Source: Rhizobium indicum
Lineage (GTDB): Bacteria > Pseudomonadota > Alphaproteobacteria > Rhizobiales > Rhizobiaceae
Length of the DNA stretch: 64,000 nucleotides
Direction: 5' to 3'
NCBI RefSeq assembly: GCF_005862305.2
Contig: NZ_CP054021.1
Coordinates: 4,133,501 to 4,197,500, forward strand
Shown here: piece after piece, positions 19,476-31,275 of the stretch
How positions within the stretch are numbered: the first letter of the stretch is position 1
Layout of the letters: each line of letters opens with the position of its first letter
Made by a program: the position numbers and the translations under genes
The notes under the pieces: generated by a model
Told to the model about the DNA's origin: nothing
What the model saw: only the letters and a program-made list of their open reading frames with translations
Databases searched by the model: none

Positions 19476-20663
19476 ATGACCTCGCAATTTCTCTCCCATC
19501 TCAGCAACGAGATCTCAGCGCTGAAGGATGCCGGCCTCTACAAATCCGAGCGCGTCATCAGCTCCAAGCAGGCGGGCGAGATCGCGATTTCCACCGGCGA
19601 GCGGGTGCTGAATTTCTGCGCCAACAACTATCTCGGCCTTGCCGACAACAAGGAGCTGGCCGAGGCCGGCAAGCAGGCGCTCGACCGATACGGCTACGGC
19701 ATGGCCTCGGTGCGCTTCATCTGCGGCACGCAGGAAGAGCACAAGCAGCTCGAAGCGCGCATCTCCTCCTTCCTCGGCATGGAAGACACGATCCTCTATT
19801 CCTCCTGCTTCGACGCCAATGGCGGCCTGTTCGAAACGCTGCTCTCCGAAGAGGATGCAATCATCTCCGACGCGCTAAACCACGCCTCGATTATTGACGG
19901 CGTCAGGCTTTCGAAGGCCAAGCGCTTCCGCTACGCCAACAACGATATGGCAGCGCTCGAAGAGGAGCTGAAGAAAGCCGAAGGCAGCCGCTTCAAGCTG
20001 ATCGCCACCGACGGCGTCTTCTCGATGGACGGCATCATCGCCAACTTGGGCGGCGTCTGCGATCTCGCCGAGAAATACGGGGCGATGGTCATGGTCGATG
20101 ATAGCCATGCGGTCGGCTTCGTCGGCAAGAACGGCCGTGGGTCGCCGGAATATTGCGGCGTCGAGGGCCGGATCGACATCATCACCGGCACGCTCGGAAA
20201 GGCGCTCGGCGGCGCCTCGGGCGGTTATACTTCGGCGAAGGCCGAGGTTGTGGAGTGGCTGCGGCAGCGCTCGCGGCCCTATCTGTTCTCGAACACGCTG
20301 GCGCCCGTTATCGCGGCTGCCTCGCTCAAGGTGTTCGACCTCATCGAAAACGGCGATGCCCTGCGCAAGCGCCTTTCGGACAATGCCGATCTCTTCCGCA
20401 GCGAAATGACCAAGCTCGGCTTCACGCTTGCCGGCAAAGGCCATCCGATCATCCCCGTCATGCTGGGTGATGCCAAGCTTGCGCAGGACATGGCAAGCCT
20501 GATGCTGAAGAAGGGGATCTATGTGATCGGCTTCTCCTTTCCTGTCGTGCCGAAAGGCCAGGCCCGCATCCGCACGCAGATGTCGGCGGCGCATTCGCGG
20601 GCAGATGTGGAGCGGGCGATCGCGGCCTTTGCCGAGACAGGGCGGGAATTGGGTGTGATTTGA
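19476..20663 (+). CDS. kbl: Glycine C-acetyltransferase (2-amino-3-ketobutyrate CoA ligase)
   Basis: 395 residues, a PLP enzyme of the alpha-oxoamine synthase family. It cleaves 2-amino-3-oxobutyrate with CoA into glycine and acetyl-CoA, the second step of threonine degradation. Family features: [16 protein letters not shown] near the N-terminus, [30 protein letters not shown], and the PLP lysine in [16 protein letters not shown]. The length is typical. tdh, encoding the preceding pathway step, follows after a 220-base gap filled by a palindromic repeat. Confidence 0.97.
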   Translation: MTSQFLSHLSNEISALKDAGLYKSERVISSKQAGEIAISTGERVLNFCANNYLGLADNKELAEAGKQALDRYGYGMASVRFICGTQEEHKQLEARISSFLGMEDTILYSSCFDANGGLFETLLSEEDAIISDALNHASIIDGVRLSKAKRFRYANNDMAALEEELKKAEGSRFKLIATDGVFSMDGIIANLGGVCDLAEKYGAMVMVDDSHAVGFVGKNGRGSPEYCGVEGRIDIITGTLGKALGGASGGYTSAKAEVVEWLRQRSRPYLFSNTLAPVIAAASLKVFDLIENGDALRKRLSDNADLFRSEMTKLGFTLAGKGHPIIPVMLGDAKLAQDMASLMLKKGIYVIGFSFPVVPKGQARIRTQMSAAHSRADVERAIAAFAETGRELGVI

Positions 20664-20675
20664 GTGAGGCTTGCT

Positions 20676-20843
20676 CCCTCTTCTCCCCAGCGGGGAGAAG
20701 CTGGCCCGAAGGGGTCGGATGAGGGGGTGAGCGAAGCGAAGTTTCGAGCGGCAAGCGAGAAACAAAGTAAGCGTTATATGGCGTGCCGTGCCGCCCCCTC
20801 ATCCGCCCTACGGGCACCTTCTCCCCGGTAGGGAGAAGAGGGG
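20676..20843. repeat. RIME-like intergenic palindromic element
   Basis: Two ~50-base arms in inverted orientation: 20676-20727 (ends in GGTCGGATGAGGGGG) and 20794-20843 (begins CCCCCTCATCCGCCC). Each contains its own small stem, CTTCTCCCC facing GGGGAGAAG. This matches the style of Rhizobium-specific intergenic mosaic elements. It lies between kbl and tdh and would form a long mRNA hairpin, possibly setting different levels of the two messages. Confidence 0.8.
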
Positions 20844-20884
20844 ATAGCAAAGTCGAGCACCAGAACAAGGGCGGGATATCATCG

Positions 20885-21922
20885 ATGTCGAACATGATGA
20901 AGGCGCTGGTCAAAGCAAAACCCGAGGTCGGGCTCTGGATGGAGAATGTGCCGGTGCCCGAGGTCGGGCCGAACGATGTGCTGATCCGGGTGAAGAAATC
21001 GGCGATCTGCGGCACCGACGTCCATATCTGGAACTGGGACCAGTGGGCGCAGAAGACCATTCCGGTGCCGATGGTGGTCGGCCATGAATTCTCCGGCGAG
21101 ATCGCCGAGATCGGTTCGGCGGTCACCCGCTATCATGTCGGCGAGCGGGTTTCCGGCGAGGGGCATATCGTCTGCGGCAAATGCCGCAACTGCCGGGCGG
21201 GCAGGGGGCATCTCTGCCGCAATACGCTCGGTGTCGGCGTCAACCGCCCGGGCTCCTTCGGGGAGTTTGTCTGCATTCCCGAAAGCAATGTCGTGCCGAT
21301 CCCGGATGATATTTCCGACGAGATCGCCGCGATCTTCGATCCGTTCGGCAATGCCGTGCACACCGCGCTCTCCTTCGATCTCGTCGGCGAGGACGTGCTT
21401 GTCACCGGCGCCGGGCCGATCGGCATCATGGGCGCGCTGGTCGCCAAGCGATCCGGCGCCCGCAAGGTCGTCATCACCGATATCAATCCGCACCGGCTGG
21501 AGCTGGCGCACAAGCTCGGCATCGATCACGTCGTCGACGCATCGAAGGAAAACCTCGCCGACGTGATGAAGGCGATCGGCATGACGGAAGGATTTGACGT
21601 CGGGCTGGAAATGTCGGGGGCCGCACCTGCCTTCCGCGATATGATCGACAAGATGAACAATGGCGGCAAGATCGCCATCCTCGGCATCGCGCCTGCGGGC
21701 TTCGAAATCGACTGGAACAAGGTGATCTTCAAGATGCTCAATCTCAAGGGCATCTACGGCCGCGAGATGTTCGAGACCTGGTACAAGATGATCGCCTTCG
21801 TTCAGGGCGGCCTCGATCTCGCGCCCATCATCACCCACCGGATCGGCATCGACGATTTCCGCGACGGCTTCGAGGCGATGCGGTCGGGCAATTCCGGCAA
21901 GGTTGTGATGGATTGGATGTGA
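20885..21922 (+). CDS. tdh: L-threonine 3-dehydrogenase
   Basis: 345 residues from the ATG at 20885 ([16 protein letters not shown]); the frame continues upstream only through the repeat element. A zinc-dependent medium-chain dehydrogenase oxidising threonine to 2-amino-3-oxobutyrate with NAD+. Catalytic zinc residues are visible in ICGTDVHIW and GHEFSGEI. The structural zinc cluster is [15 protein letters not shown], and the cofactor-binding turn is [20 protein letters not shown]. It works with Kbl upstream to turn threonine into glycine and acetyl-CoA. Confidence 0.97.
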   Translation: MSNMMKALVKAKPEVGLWMENVPVPEVGPNDVLIRVKKSAICGTDVHIWNWDQWAQKTIPVPMVVGHEFSGEIAEIGSAVTRYHVGERVSGEGHIVCGKCRNCRAGRGHLCRNTLGVGVNRPGSFGEFVCIPESNVVPIPDDISDEIAAIFDPFGNAVHTALSFDLVGEDVLVTGAGPIGIMGALVAKRSGARKVVITDINPHRLELAHKLGIDHVVDASKENLADVMKAIGMTEGFDVGLEMSGAAPAFRDMIDKMNNGGKIAILGIAPAGFEIDWNKVIFKMLNLKGIYGREMFETWYKMIAFVQGGLDLAPIITHRIGIDDFRDGFEAMRSGNSGKVVMDWM

Positions 21923-21931
21923 GGAGACGAC

Positions 21932-22279
21932 ATGCTCTATGAAGGAAGCTGCCATTGCGGCAATGTGGCTTTCGAGGTCGAAGGCGAATTCACCGAGGCG
22001 CTCGACTGCAATTGTTCGCTTTGCCGCAGGCGCGGCGGACTTCTCGCCTTCGTGCCGCGCGAGAAACTGGTGCTGACAACACCGGAGGACAATGTCTCGA
22101 CCTATACTTTCAACCGGCATGTCATTCAGCATCACTTCTGCGCCAATTGCGGCATCGCACCGTTCGGCGAGGCTGTGGGTCCGAACGGCGCGGCCATGGC
22201 TTCGATCAATCTGCGCTGCATTCCCGCGGTGGATATCGGCGCGCTGACGGTGAAGGCGTATGACGGCGCGGCGCGTTAG
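21932..22279 (+). CDS. GFA / CENP-V family zinc protein
   Basis: 115 residues. The cysteine pattern of the glutathione-dependent formaldehyde-activating enzyme family is complete: GSCHCGNVAFEV, then CNCSLCRRRG, and FCANCGIAPFGE. Such proteins bind two zinc ions; some bind S-hydroxymethyl-glutathione, but most are uncharacterised. It starts nine bases after tdh with a GAGGAG site overlapping the tdh stop, so it is probably the last gene of a kbl-tdh transcript. Confidence 0.9.
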   Translation: MLYEGSCHCGNVAFEVEGEFTEALDCNCSLCRRRGGLLAFVPREKLVLTTPEDNVSTYTFNRHVIQHHFCANCGIAPFGEAVGPNGAAMASINLRCIPAVDIGALTVKAYDGAAR

Positions 22280-22747
22280 CCGATATCCGTCAGGCAATGG
22301 CGAATAGTTCCTCGGCGTGACTGCAAAAATGGTGGAAACGACTGGTGCGGCGGGCAAAATATTTGCTGCCCTTGTCTTTTGTTCGCCGCATCTTAAATAA
22401 GGGTTCGCAATCGCTGCCGCGGTTCAAAGCCTGTGGATAAGGCTTTTTCCGTATTTTTGTGGGCTTTTTTTCGGGAAAAGCTTGACGAGAACAAAAAATG
22501 TGGGAATCACCGTTCGACTTGTTGAATGGTGAACTGGGTCAAAGGCGGATCGCGCAACCATGGCCGGAAATCCAAGAGCAAGAAAGCTTTGCTGTCCGGT
22601 GCCGGTAATCGTGGTTAATCAGGCTTTAAATGTCATCCCGTTAGGTGGGCAAAGGTGATTCGAGGGCGGCGCGTGCGGCGCGTCAGGCCCTGAGACAACC
22701 CGTTCACCGTAGCGAGATTGGATAGCGTCAGGAAGGCGACGATATAA
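22280..22747. other. rpoD leader/promoter region
   Basis: About 470 bases without a gene upstream of rpoD. The centre is AT-rich for this genome (22430-22500, with several T-runs). CTTGAC at 22481-22486 is a plausible -35 hexamer, but I could not find a convincing -10 at the right distance. No riboswitch or tRNA-like structure was recognised. Confidence 0.4.
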
Positions 22748-24805
<2,058 letters not shown>

Positions 24806-24832
24806 GGCTTCGGCCACACCGTTCTGATTTGG

Positions 24833-24860
24833 AAAAGCCGGGCTTCGCGCCCGGCTTTTA
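24833..24860 (+). terminator. Intrinsic terminator of rpoD
   Basis: AAGCCGGGC (24835-24843), loop TTCGC, GCCCGGCTT (24849-24857), flanked by A-run and T-run (TTTTA). A textbook Rho-independent terminator directly after rpoD. Confidence 0.9.
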
Positions 24861-25124
24861 CTTTTCCTGATTAATACCAATGATCCCTGCGCCTTTCTTG
24901 TCCCTCCACGGTGACAAGCCTATAATCCGGCCACGGGGGAAGGCATCGATCGCAACGCGCGACCGAGGGTCGACGTATACCTGCATGACCCAGCCTCCCT
25001 AGATCCGAATAATTTTAGGCTTGACCGGCCAAAATCTGAATTTGGATCTACGCCAGAAAAATAGAGCATGACGTTGTCCGGAAAGCTCTCACACTCTTCG
25101 GCATCATGCTCTGGGAGGTGCGAC

Positions 25125-25418
25125 ATGACCACTTACATTCTTTTGATCAATTGGACGGATCAGGGCATCCGCAATGTGCGCGACTCGGCAAAACGGCTCG
25201 ATGCCGCGAAGAAATTGCTCACCAGCGTCGGAGGCTCCATAAACCAATTCTACCTGACGATGGGCGGGCATGACATGGTCGCCGTCTGCGAGGCGCCCGA
25301 TGACGCCGTCATGGCGCATTTTACCCTGTCGCTGGCGATGGGCGGCAATGTCCGCACTGAGACGCTGAAGGCATTCCCGGAGGCCGCCTACCGGGATCTC
25401 ATCGGCTCGCTCGGGTAG
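25125..25418 (+). CDS. GYD domain protein
   Basis: 97 residues from the ATG at 25125, which has GGGAGGT nine bases upstream. MTTYILLINWTDQGIRNVRD, then YLTMGGHDMVAVCEAPDD and TETLKAFPEAAYRDLI, match the GYD family, a small ferredoxin-like alpha/beta fold common in rhizobia and of unknown function. Stand-alone gene, about 260 bases after the rpoD terminator; I see nothing else in that gap. Confidence 0.88.
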   Translation: MTTYILLINWTDQGIRNVRDSAKRLDAAKKLLTSVGGSINQFYLTMGGHDMVAVCEAPDDAVMAHFTLSLAMGGNVRTETLKAFPEAAYRDLIGSLG

Positions 25419-25593
25419 CCGGAGCCGGAGATCGTCGATCTTAGATGTTGCGGAGCACTCGCTGCGCTGGCAGTGTCGCGGCGTGCTTCAATTTCCGCGG
25501 CAGGCTCCGGCCCGACTTTTCGGCAAGCTCATGATGAAAGCGCTCCTCAGTTTCATGATCGTCACCGGTCGTTCGACAGCCGCTTCCTGACCG

Positions 25594-26331
25594 ATGGAAC
25601 TGGCGGCGGACACATGGGATGACGGGATCCGGCGAGGCGCTGCGGTGTCGTTCGCACTGCATGTCATCGCGATCCTGCTTCTGCTGCTACTGCTGCCGAA
25701 GGCGGAGCCGCCGCTGCCATTGCCGGATGACGGTCTCTCGGTGGAGATCGTCCCGCAGGCTGTGGAACAGCTGAAAATGCCAGAGCCCGCCAAGACGCCT
25801 TCGCCGGAACAGGCAAAGCCTGAGGCGGCAAAACCCGAAGCCGAGCCGGCGGCGCCGGTGACAAATAATCCGCCAGCTGCGGTAATGCCTTCTGTGGCAC
25901 CGATTACTTTGCCGGTGCAAAAGCCGGCGGAATTCGTCGAGGCAAGACAGCTGTTTTCCGACAAGCTCCTTGCCGATCCACGCAGCCGCCGCGCCCGCGA
26001 GGCACTGCGTGACCTTGCCGGCAGCGAGCGCAATCTGCAGCTCTGTGATCTCGAGGCGCTGGAGCAGGTCCGCCGGGCGCAGCCGGCTATGGCGCCGGAT
26101 GTGCTCGCCCCCTATGCGATGGCGGCGGAGAAGGTCAGCGGCAACAGCGTCGAGGTCAGCGGCGGCGCCTTCCGCAGCAAACGCAAGTGGTACAACATCC
26201 AGTTCAAATGTGAGCTCGATGCCGGCTCCGGCAAGGTCGCGTCCTTCGCCTTCCTCGTCGGCGATGCCATTCCCCAAGATGAATGGCAGGAGCACAATCT
26301 GGTGGCCGACGATGGCGCGGCCGACCAATAA
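25594..26331 (+). CDS. DUF930 protein with TonB-like layout (copy 1)
   Basis: 245 residues. A short cytoplasmic N-terminus is followed by one membrane helix (AVSFALHVIAILLLLLLLPK, about residues 15-34). Next comes a Pro/Glu/Lys/Ala-rich linker (about 50-110) and a C-terminal DUF930 domain with LCDLEALEQVRRAQP and the paired cysteines of LCDLE and FKCELD. This is the topology of TonB/TolA-type periplasm-spanning proteins, though no TonB C-terminal motif is present. Function unknown; an envelope role is inferred. The next gene is a paralogue. Confidence 0.82.
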   Translation: MELAADTWDDGIRRGAAVSFALHVIAILLLLLLLPKAEPPLPLPDDGLSVEIVPQAVEQLKMPEPAKTPSPEQAKPEAAKPEAEPAAPVTNNPPAAVMPSVAPITLPVQKPAEFVEARQLFSDKLLADPRSRRAREALRDLAGSERNLQLCDLEALEQVRRAQPAMAPDVLAPYAMAAEKVSGNSVEVSGGAFRSKRKWYNIQFKCELDAGSGKVASFAFLVGDAIPQDEWQEHNLVADDGAADQ

Positions 26332-26408
26332 CCCTCATCGCTGCTCGATCACGCGGTTTTTTTCTTTTGTGGCTTGATGCTGCCGGCTTTAGAGGCCACA
26401 TCGCTGCT

Positions 26409-27461
26409 GTGACAGAAGAAGACGTAGAACCGGCGGAAGCGCAGCACGAAACGGGAAAGCAGCGGCCTGAAATCCGCTGGGGCGTCGTCGCGTCCGTTGC
26501 TGCGCATATTCCTATCGTTGCTCTTCTGATTTTCGGGCTGCCGAAGATCGAGCCGAAGCCTGTTGAAGACGAGAGCGTGAAGGTGGAACTCGTCCCGCCG
26601 CCGGAGGAGAAAAAGCCGGAGCCCAAGCCCAAGGAAAAGCCACCGGAGCCGAAGCCGCCGGAGCAGGCCAAGAAGGAACCGCCCCCACCGCCTCCGCCAC
26701 CTCCGCCGGCCAGCAAGACTCCCAAGCAAGCTAAGCCGAGGCCTATGCCGACCCTGAACCCTGTCATCGAGTTTGGTGACAGGAATAGCGGCCCCGAAAA
26801 ATCGTTCGCGGGAAATTCTTCTCAAGGCGAAACCAAACCCGCAACAACTCCGCCGCAGCACGATGCCGAACCTGAGCAGATGCCGACACAGGCTGCTGCG
26901 GAAAAACCTGAAACTGAAACGCCTGCTTCAAAGCCCGTGCCAGATGATGTGAAGCTTCCAGAGGTTGCGACAACAGACGTTTCTCCGAAGCCCAACGGGC
27001 CGCCGACAGACGTGTCTGGCGAAGCCACGACCAGTATCGAGCAGGCCAAGCCGCCGGAGCAGAAGACCGCTGAAAAGCCGAAAGCGGTCGCTAAAAACAA
27101 CGACCTGCCCAAGGCAAAAACGCTGTTTTCGCGCATGGGAGATGGTAATTTGCTTGCGCAGACTGCGATCGATGGCCTTCCGCGCAAAGAGCGAGTGGCC
27201 ACGCTTTGCACTACCGAACTTCAGGGCCAACTGGTTCATGGTTCGCCGAGTTATTTCCCGTCCGCATTGCCTAGTTTCGGGTTGCGAAGCGGGACCGTCC
27301 TTGATGTGCCGGATGCAGCCTTTGGCACAGCTAAAGGCTGGTACCAGGTTCGCTTCCGTTGCGAGTTGGATGAGGACGCCACGAAAGTCGTGTCGTTTGC
27401 CTACGAAGTTGGTGGATTGATCCCCCGCAGTCAGTATGCGAAATATGAAATTCGTGACTAG
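26409..27461 (+). CDS. DUF930 protein with TonB-like layout (copy 2)
   Basis: About 350 residues from a GTG at 26409; the start is uncertain because an in-frame ATG at 26283, overlapping the previous gene, is also open. Same plan as its upstream paralogue: a membrane helix (GVVASVAAHIPIVALLIFGL), then a long Pro/Lys/Glu linker including a run of prolines at about residues 92-99. The C-terminal DUF930 domain has VATLCTTELQGQLVH and VRFRCELDEDATKV, keeping the two cysteines. The linker is much longer than in copy 1. The tandem pair probably arose by duplication and is likely cotranscribed. Confidence 0.8.
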   Translation: MTEEDVEPAEAQHETGKQRPEIRWGVVASVAAHIPIVALLIFGLPKIEPKPVEDESVKVELVPPPEEKKPEPKPKEKPPEPKPPEQAKKEPPPPPPPPPPASKTPKQAKPRPMPTLNPVIEFGDRNSGPEKSFAGNSSQGETKPATTPPQHDAEPEQMPTQAAAEKPETETPASKPVPDDVKLPEVATTDVSPKPNGPPTDVSGEATTSIEQAKPPEQKTAEKPKAVAKNNDLPKAKTLFSRMGDGNLLAQTAIDGLPRKERVATLCTTELQGQLVHGSPSYFPSALPSFGLRSGTVLDVPDAAFGTAKGWYQVRFRCELDEDATKVVSFAYEVGGLIPRSQYAKYEIRD

Positions 27462-27570
27462 TCCTAGCGATCCCGGATTGCGTCTCATCGGGAACAAGCC
27501 ACGCGCAAGGAACCGCACCTAGCCTCTTTTCATGGCCGTGATGATTCCGGTGAAGTAGAGGACAGATGAT

Positions 27571-27732
27571 ATGTCGAACGAGATCGAGCATTTCTTTGAG
27601 CGTCAGGACGAAGCCGTGAGCGCGGTGTTCCTGGAAAACAAAGGCGACGAGCTGACCGATATTCTGGTGGCGGCTCTGGAAGAGGCTTTCGAAATCCTTG
27701 TCGAAGCGGCACCAGCCGAAACCGTTCACTGA
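27571..27732 (+). CDS. Small acidic protein (53 residues), unknown
   Basis: ATG at 27571 preceded by GAGGACAG. The 53-residue product begins MSNEIEHFFERQDEAV and is strongly acidic and helical, with hydrophobic spacing in LTDILVAALEEAFEIL suggesting an amphipathic helix. No signal peptide and no family that I recognise. It lies between the DUF930 pair and the aminoglycoside phosphotransferase on the same strand. It is supported only by the ribosome site and protein-like composition. Confidence 0.5.
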   Translation: MSNEIEHFFERQDEAVSAVFLENKGDELTDILVAALEEAFEILVEAAPAETVH

Positions 27733-27838
27733 GGTCGCAGAAGGATCGTTCAGTCTGCCAATGTGTGCTGACCGATCGTGCCGCTTGCGGTGCCCCGCCT
27801 TGTCGGGATAATGCGCCAGCATCAATGGCCTAGATATC

Positions 27839-28636
27839 ATGTCGATTTTCCAAGAGGATCAACCGCCGTCGGCGGGCGCGCTTGATGCCCGTCTGGCCGG
27901 TTACCGGTTCGAACGCGATGCACTCGGCCGCTCCGCCGCAAGTGTCTTCCGGCTGGAAGCTCTCGGATTGCCGACACTTTATCTGAAGGTCGAAGAGGTC
28001 GGTCCTTTTGGCGAACTCGCCGATGAAGCAGCCAGGCTTCGTTGGGTCAAGGCTTCCGGTCTGTCCTGTCCTGGTGTCATTGCAGAGGATAGCGACGGTG
28101 CGCACAACCGGCTGCTGATCAGCGCGCTGCCCGGGAGTGACCTCGCCAGCGCACCGGTGCTGACGCCGCTTGCGCGGGTTGAACTGCTGGCTGCGGCACT
28201 TCTTGACCTGCATCGCCTGCCGATCGCATGCTGCCTGTTCGATCATCGGCTGGAGAGGCGTATCGCGGCGGCAAAAGCGCGGATGCAGGCCGGCATCGTC
28301 GACGAGACCGATTTTGACGAGATGCGGCTTGGAAAGAGTGCTGAGGCCTTGTTTGCCGAACTCGAGCGCCAGAGGCCGGATGGCGAGGATCTCGTCGTCA
28401 CCCATGGCGACGCCTGCCTGCCGAATTTCATCGCGTCGGAAGAGGGATTTTCGGGCTACATCGACTGCAGTCGTCTCGGCGTCGCCGACCGCTATCAGGA
28501 TATCGCGCTCGCCTGCAGCAGCGTCGCCCATAATTTCGGCGAGGCGCTAGTGCAGCCCTTCCTCGAACGTTACGGATTGACGGCACCAGATCCGGCAAGG
28601 CTGGATTATTATCAGCTGCTCGACGAGTTCTTCTAG
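27839..28636 (+). CDS. Aminoglycoside 3'-phosphotransferase-like kinase
   Basis: 265 residues, about the length of APH(3') enzymes. The catalytic loop [12 protein letters not shown] (about residues 186-197) and the metal-binding [20 protein letters not shown] are close to APH(3')-II signatures, and the C-terminus YYQLLDEFF also matches. The N-terminal lobe keeps the nucleotide-binding lysine in LYLKVEEV. It would phosphorylate kanamycin-type aminoglycosides with ATP; resistance is inferred. No insertion sequence flanks it and the composition matches its neighbours, so this is probably a resident chromosomal aph. Confidence 0.9.
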   Translation: MSIFQEDQPPSAGALDARLAGYRFERDALGRSAASVFRLEALGLPTLYLKVEEVGPFGELADEAARLRWVKASGLSCPGVIAEDSDGAHNRLLISALPGSDLASAPVLTPLARVELLAAALLDLHRLPIACCLFDHRLERRIAAAKARMQAGIVDETDFDEMRLGKSAEALFAELERQRPDGEDLVVTHGDACLPNFIASEEGFSGYIDCSRLGVADRYQDIALACSSVAHNFGEALVQPFLERYGLTAPDPARLDYYQLLDEFF

Positions 28637-28713
28637 GCAGCCCAGTCTAGCTACGATTGCGTCATCTCACTGCGGCTGGCAGAGTGGCTGGCGATCGGAC
28701 CTGCGGACAGGTG

Positions 28714-29520
28714 ATGGCGAGAAATCAGTTCAGGATGTTGCGCTCGGCGCTATCAGGCGTCGAAGCGGTGGTGGCGGAAACTCATCACAGCTTCGCGCGC
28801 CACACCCATGAGCAGTTCGGCATCGGCTTGATTTCCGCCGGTGCGCAGTCGTCCCTCAGTGGCCGCGGAATGGTGGAGGCCGAGGCCGGCGACATCATCA
28901 CGGTCAATCCGAACGAGGTGCATGACGGCGCGCCGATCGGCGAGGGGCGGTCATGGCGCATCCTCTATTTCGATCCCGCCATCGTCACTGGTCTGTCGCG
29001 AGAGATCAGCGAAAGCGGGGCAGGGCGATCGGAAATCCCGCATCCTGTCATCCGCAATGCGGCGATCGCCGGCCGCTTCGAAACGCTGTTTGGTGCGGTG
29101 ACCGGCGGCAGGGCGGCGGATGGGTTGTTCTGCGAGGAACTGCTTCTGCAACTCGTCGCCGACGTCATGCGGGAGTGCTCTGGTACCGAAGAGCGACCAC
29201 TGGTGCCGGCGTCGATCCGCGCGGCTCGAAACCTGATTGACGACGACCCGCTTGCCGCCGTCTCGCTCGCCGATCTCTCCAGGGAAAGCGGGCTCAGCCG
29301 CTTCCAAGTGCTGCGCGGTTTTGCCAAGGCGACCGGATTGACGCCGCACGCCTATCTCGTCCAGGCACGCATCCATATCGCACGGCGGCTGATTGCTCAG
29401 GGCATGCCGCTGGCGGAAGCGGCCTTTGCCAGCGGCTTTGCCGATCAGAGCCATATGACGCGCGTCTTCGTGCGCAAATACGGCCTGTCGCCGCGTCTCT
29501 ATGCCGGCGCCTTTCTCTGA
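28714..29520 (+). CDS. AraC family transcriptional regulator
   Basis: 268 residues from the ATG at 28714; a TTG at 28657 is less plausible. The N-terminal cupin-type sensing domain contains HTHEQFGIGLISAGAQ and GDIITVNPNEVHDGAP. The C-terminal AraC domain has two helix-turn-helices: VSLADLSRESGLSRFQVLRG and the signature PHAYLVQARIHIARRLIAQG with FADQSHMTRVF. It probably controls the DMT exporter that follows 79 bases downstream (inference from position). Confidence 0.92.
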   Translation: MARNQFRMLRSALSGVEAVVAETHHSFARHTHEQFGIGLISAGAQSSLSGRGMVEAEAGDIITVNPNEVHDGAPIGEGRSWRILYFDPAIVTGLSREISESGAGRSEIPHPVIRNAAIAGRFETLFGAVTGGRAADGLFCEELLLQLVADVMRECSGTEERPLVPASIRAARNLIDDDPLAAVSLADLSRESGLSRFQVLRGFAKATGLTPHAYLVQARIHIARRLIAQGMPLAEAAFASGFADQSHMTRVFVRKYGLSPRLYAGAFL

Positions 29521-29599
29521 TCTCGCTAAGCCTGCAATTTCATTCAAGACCTCGACAGGCTCCTGCTGTTTTCTCGGCGCATCCAACAGGAGACGCTGA

Positions 29600-30496
29600 A
29601 TGTCGAGGCAGGTTCAAGGGTATGTCTATCTGGCGCTGGCCATGCTGACTGTGGGAAGCACGGTCGTTGCCAGCAAACTCATCGCCTCAAGCCTGCCGCC
29701 GTTCAGCGCCACCGCATTGCGCTTCGCCATTGCCTTTCCCGTCTTTCTCGTGCTGATGTGGGCGACCGGCGCGCGGCTGCCGAAACTCTCCAGAGAGGAC
29801 CGCCTCATCCTTGTCGTTCAGGCGGGGGCCGGCAGCGTCGGTTATACGACGCTGCTGATCTCCGGCCTCAGCCTGACCTCGGCGGCCGATGCCGGCGTCA
29901 TCATCGGTACGCTGCCGGTGGTGTCGGCCGCAATCTCCATCCTGCTGCTTCGGGAACGGCCGCAGCGTGCCCTGCTTCTTGCCGTGGCGCTTGCAACGGC
30001 GGGCGTGCTGTCGATCGCCTTCACGCCGGATGCGGCCGGAGGGGCGCTCTCCGGCAATGCGCTGATCTTCCTGGCCGTCGTCTGCGAGGGGCTGTTCATC
30101 CTGCTCAACAAAAAGCTGAAGACGGAGATTGCGCCGCTTGCCCAATCGACGCTGATGGCCGGCATCGGCTTCATCGTTGCCGTCATCCCGGCTATTTTCG
30201 AAGCGCCTTTCGCACATGGTATTTCCGGAAGCGCTGTCGCCGCCGTCGTCTATTATGCGCTGGTGCCGACCGTGGGCGGATTTCTGCTCTGGTATGCGGG
30301 GGCAGAAAGGGTGAGCGGTACGGAAGCCGCGCTCTTTACGGCGCTAGCTCCGGTTTCCGCCGTCATGCTTGCCTTCATCATCCTTGGAGAGCCGGTCGGG
30401 CTCGCCCAGGTCGCCGGCATCGCCTGCGTGCTTGCGGCCGTGCTCGGGCTTGCCTTTGCTGGGAGCCGTACAGTGAAACTTGCCAGGGAGAGATAG
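29600..30496 (+). CDS. EamA/DMT-family transporter
   Basis: 298 residues with ten hydrophobic helices in two EamA repeats. Repeat one begins YVYLALAMLTVGSTVVASKL; repeat two starts near LSGNALIFLAVVCEGLFILL, and its end has the typical FTALAPVSAVMLAFIILGEP. It exports an amino acid or other metabolite through the inner membrane; the substrate is unknown. It follows an AraC regulator, and the B3/B4 gene starts three bases after its stop, so these two are cotranscribed. Confidence 0.9.
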   Translation: MSRQVQGYVYLALAMLTVGSTVVASKLIASSLPPFSATALRFAIAFPVFLVLMWATGARLPKLSREDRLILVVQAGAGSVGYTTLLISGLSLTSAADAGVIIGTLPVVSAAISILLLRERPQRALLLAVALATAGVLSIAFTPDAAGGALSGNALIFLAVVCEGLFILLNKKLKTEIAPLAQSTLMAGIGFIVAVIPAIFEAPFAHGISGSAVAAVVYYALVPTVGGFLLWYAGAERVSGTEAALFTALAPVSAVMLAFIILGEPVGLAQVAGIACVLAAVLGLAFAGSRTVKLARER

Positions 30497-30499
30497 ACC

Positions 30500-31192
30500 A
30501 TGCAGTTCAGCCATTCCGATGCCATATGGCAGGCCTTTCCGGAGCTTCGCGCCGGCACGCTTCATGCGGAAGGGATCGATGTGGATGCCGATGTCGAGGC
30601 GGCGATCGCAGGCTTCAGCGCGATTGCCGAGGCCCGGCTGGCCAAAGCCCAGGAAGGCGAATTCCCCGAAATCCAGGCCTGGCGGCGCGGCTTTTCCCGT
30701 ATGGGGCTGAAGCCGACACAATATCGCTGCGCGTCCGAGGCGCTGCTGCGCCGCTTCCGCCAGGAACATGCGCTGCCGCGCCTGCATCCGCTCATCGACC
30801 TCTGCAATGCGGTTTCACTCGCCTTCGCCATTCCGGTCGCCGTCTTCGACGCCGAAAAGATCGCCGGCAATCTCGAAGTCCGGCGAGCCAGGGGTGACGA
30901 GACCTATCTGACTTTCGGGGGCGACAGCGAACATCCGGAGCCGGACGAGGTGATCTTCGCAGACGGTGCGGGAAACGCGCATGCGCGGCGCTGGACGAAC
31001 CGGCAGAGCGGGCTTTCGGCCGTGCGGGAGACGACGCGTTCGGTGCTGATTGTTGCGGAGGCCCTGCATGTTTCCGCCGGCGAGGATATGGGGAAGCTGG
31101 TCGCCACAGTTGCGGATGCGCTCGCGGGGCATTGGCCGGTGGCAGCCAAAACGGCGCTGCTGAGCTTGGAATCGCCGCGTTTCGAATTCTAA
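30500..31192 (+). CDS. B3/B4 tRNA-binding domain protein
   Basis: 230 residues resembling the stand-alone B3/B4 domain of phenylalanyl-tRNA synthetase beta subunits. Typical pieces are the WRRGFSRMGLKPTQYRCASE helix region, LHPLIDLCNAVSLAFAIPVA and NRQSGLSAVRETTRSVLIV. In PheRS this fold edits mischarged Tyr-tRNA. Stand-alone versions may edit or bind amino acids or tRNA; their role is unproven. It is translationally close to the DMT exporter (three-base gap). Confidence 0.87.
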   Translation: MQFSHSDAIWQAFPELRAGTLHAEGIDVDADVEAAIAGFSAIAEARLAKAQEGEFPEIQAWRRGFSRMGLKPTQYRCASEALLRRFRQEHALPRLHPLIDLCNAVSLAFAIPVAVFDAEKIAGNLEVRRARGDETYLTFGGDSEHPEPDEVIFADGAGNAHARRWTNRQSGLSAVRETTRSVLIVAEALHVSAGEDMGKLVATVADALAGHWPVAAKTALLSLESPRFEF

Positions 31193-31275
31193 GCGAAGGT
31201 GGCATTCGAGGCCTTGGGCCAGCGGCATGGCCGCCCTATCTCCATGGGGCCGATATCTCCTGGAGACGAACCACC

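Noticed and set aside
27839..28636. Mobile resistance gene interpretation of the aph
   Set aside because: No transposase, integron or composition change around it; looks resident.
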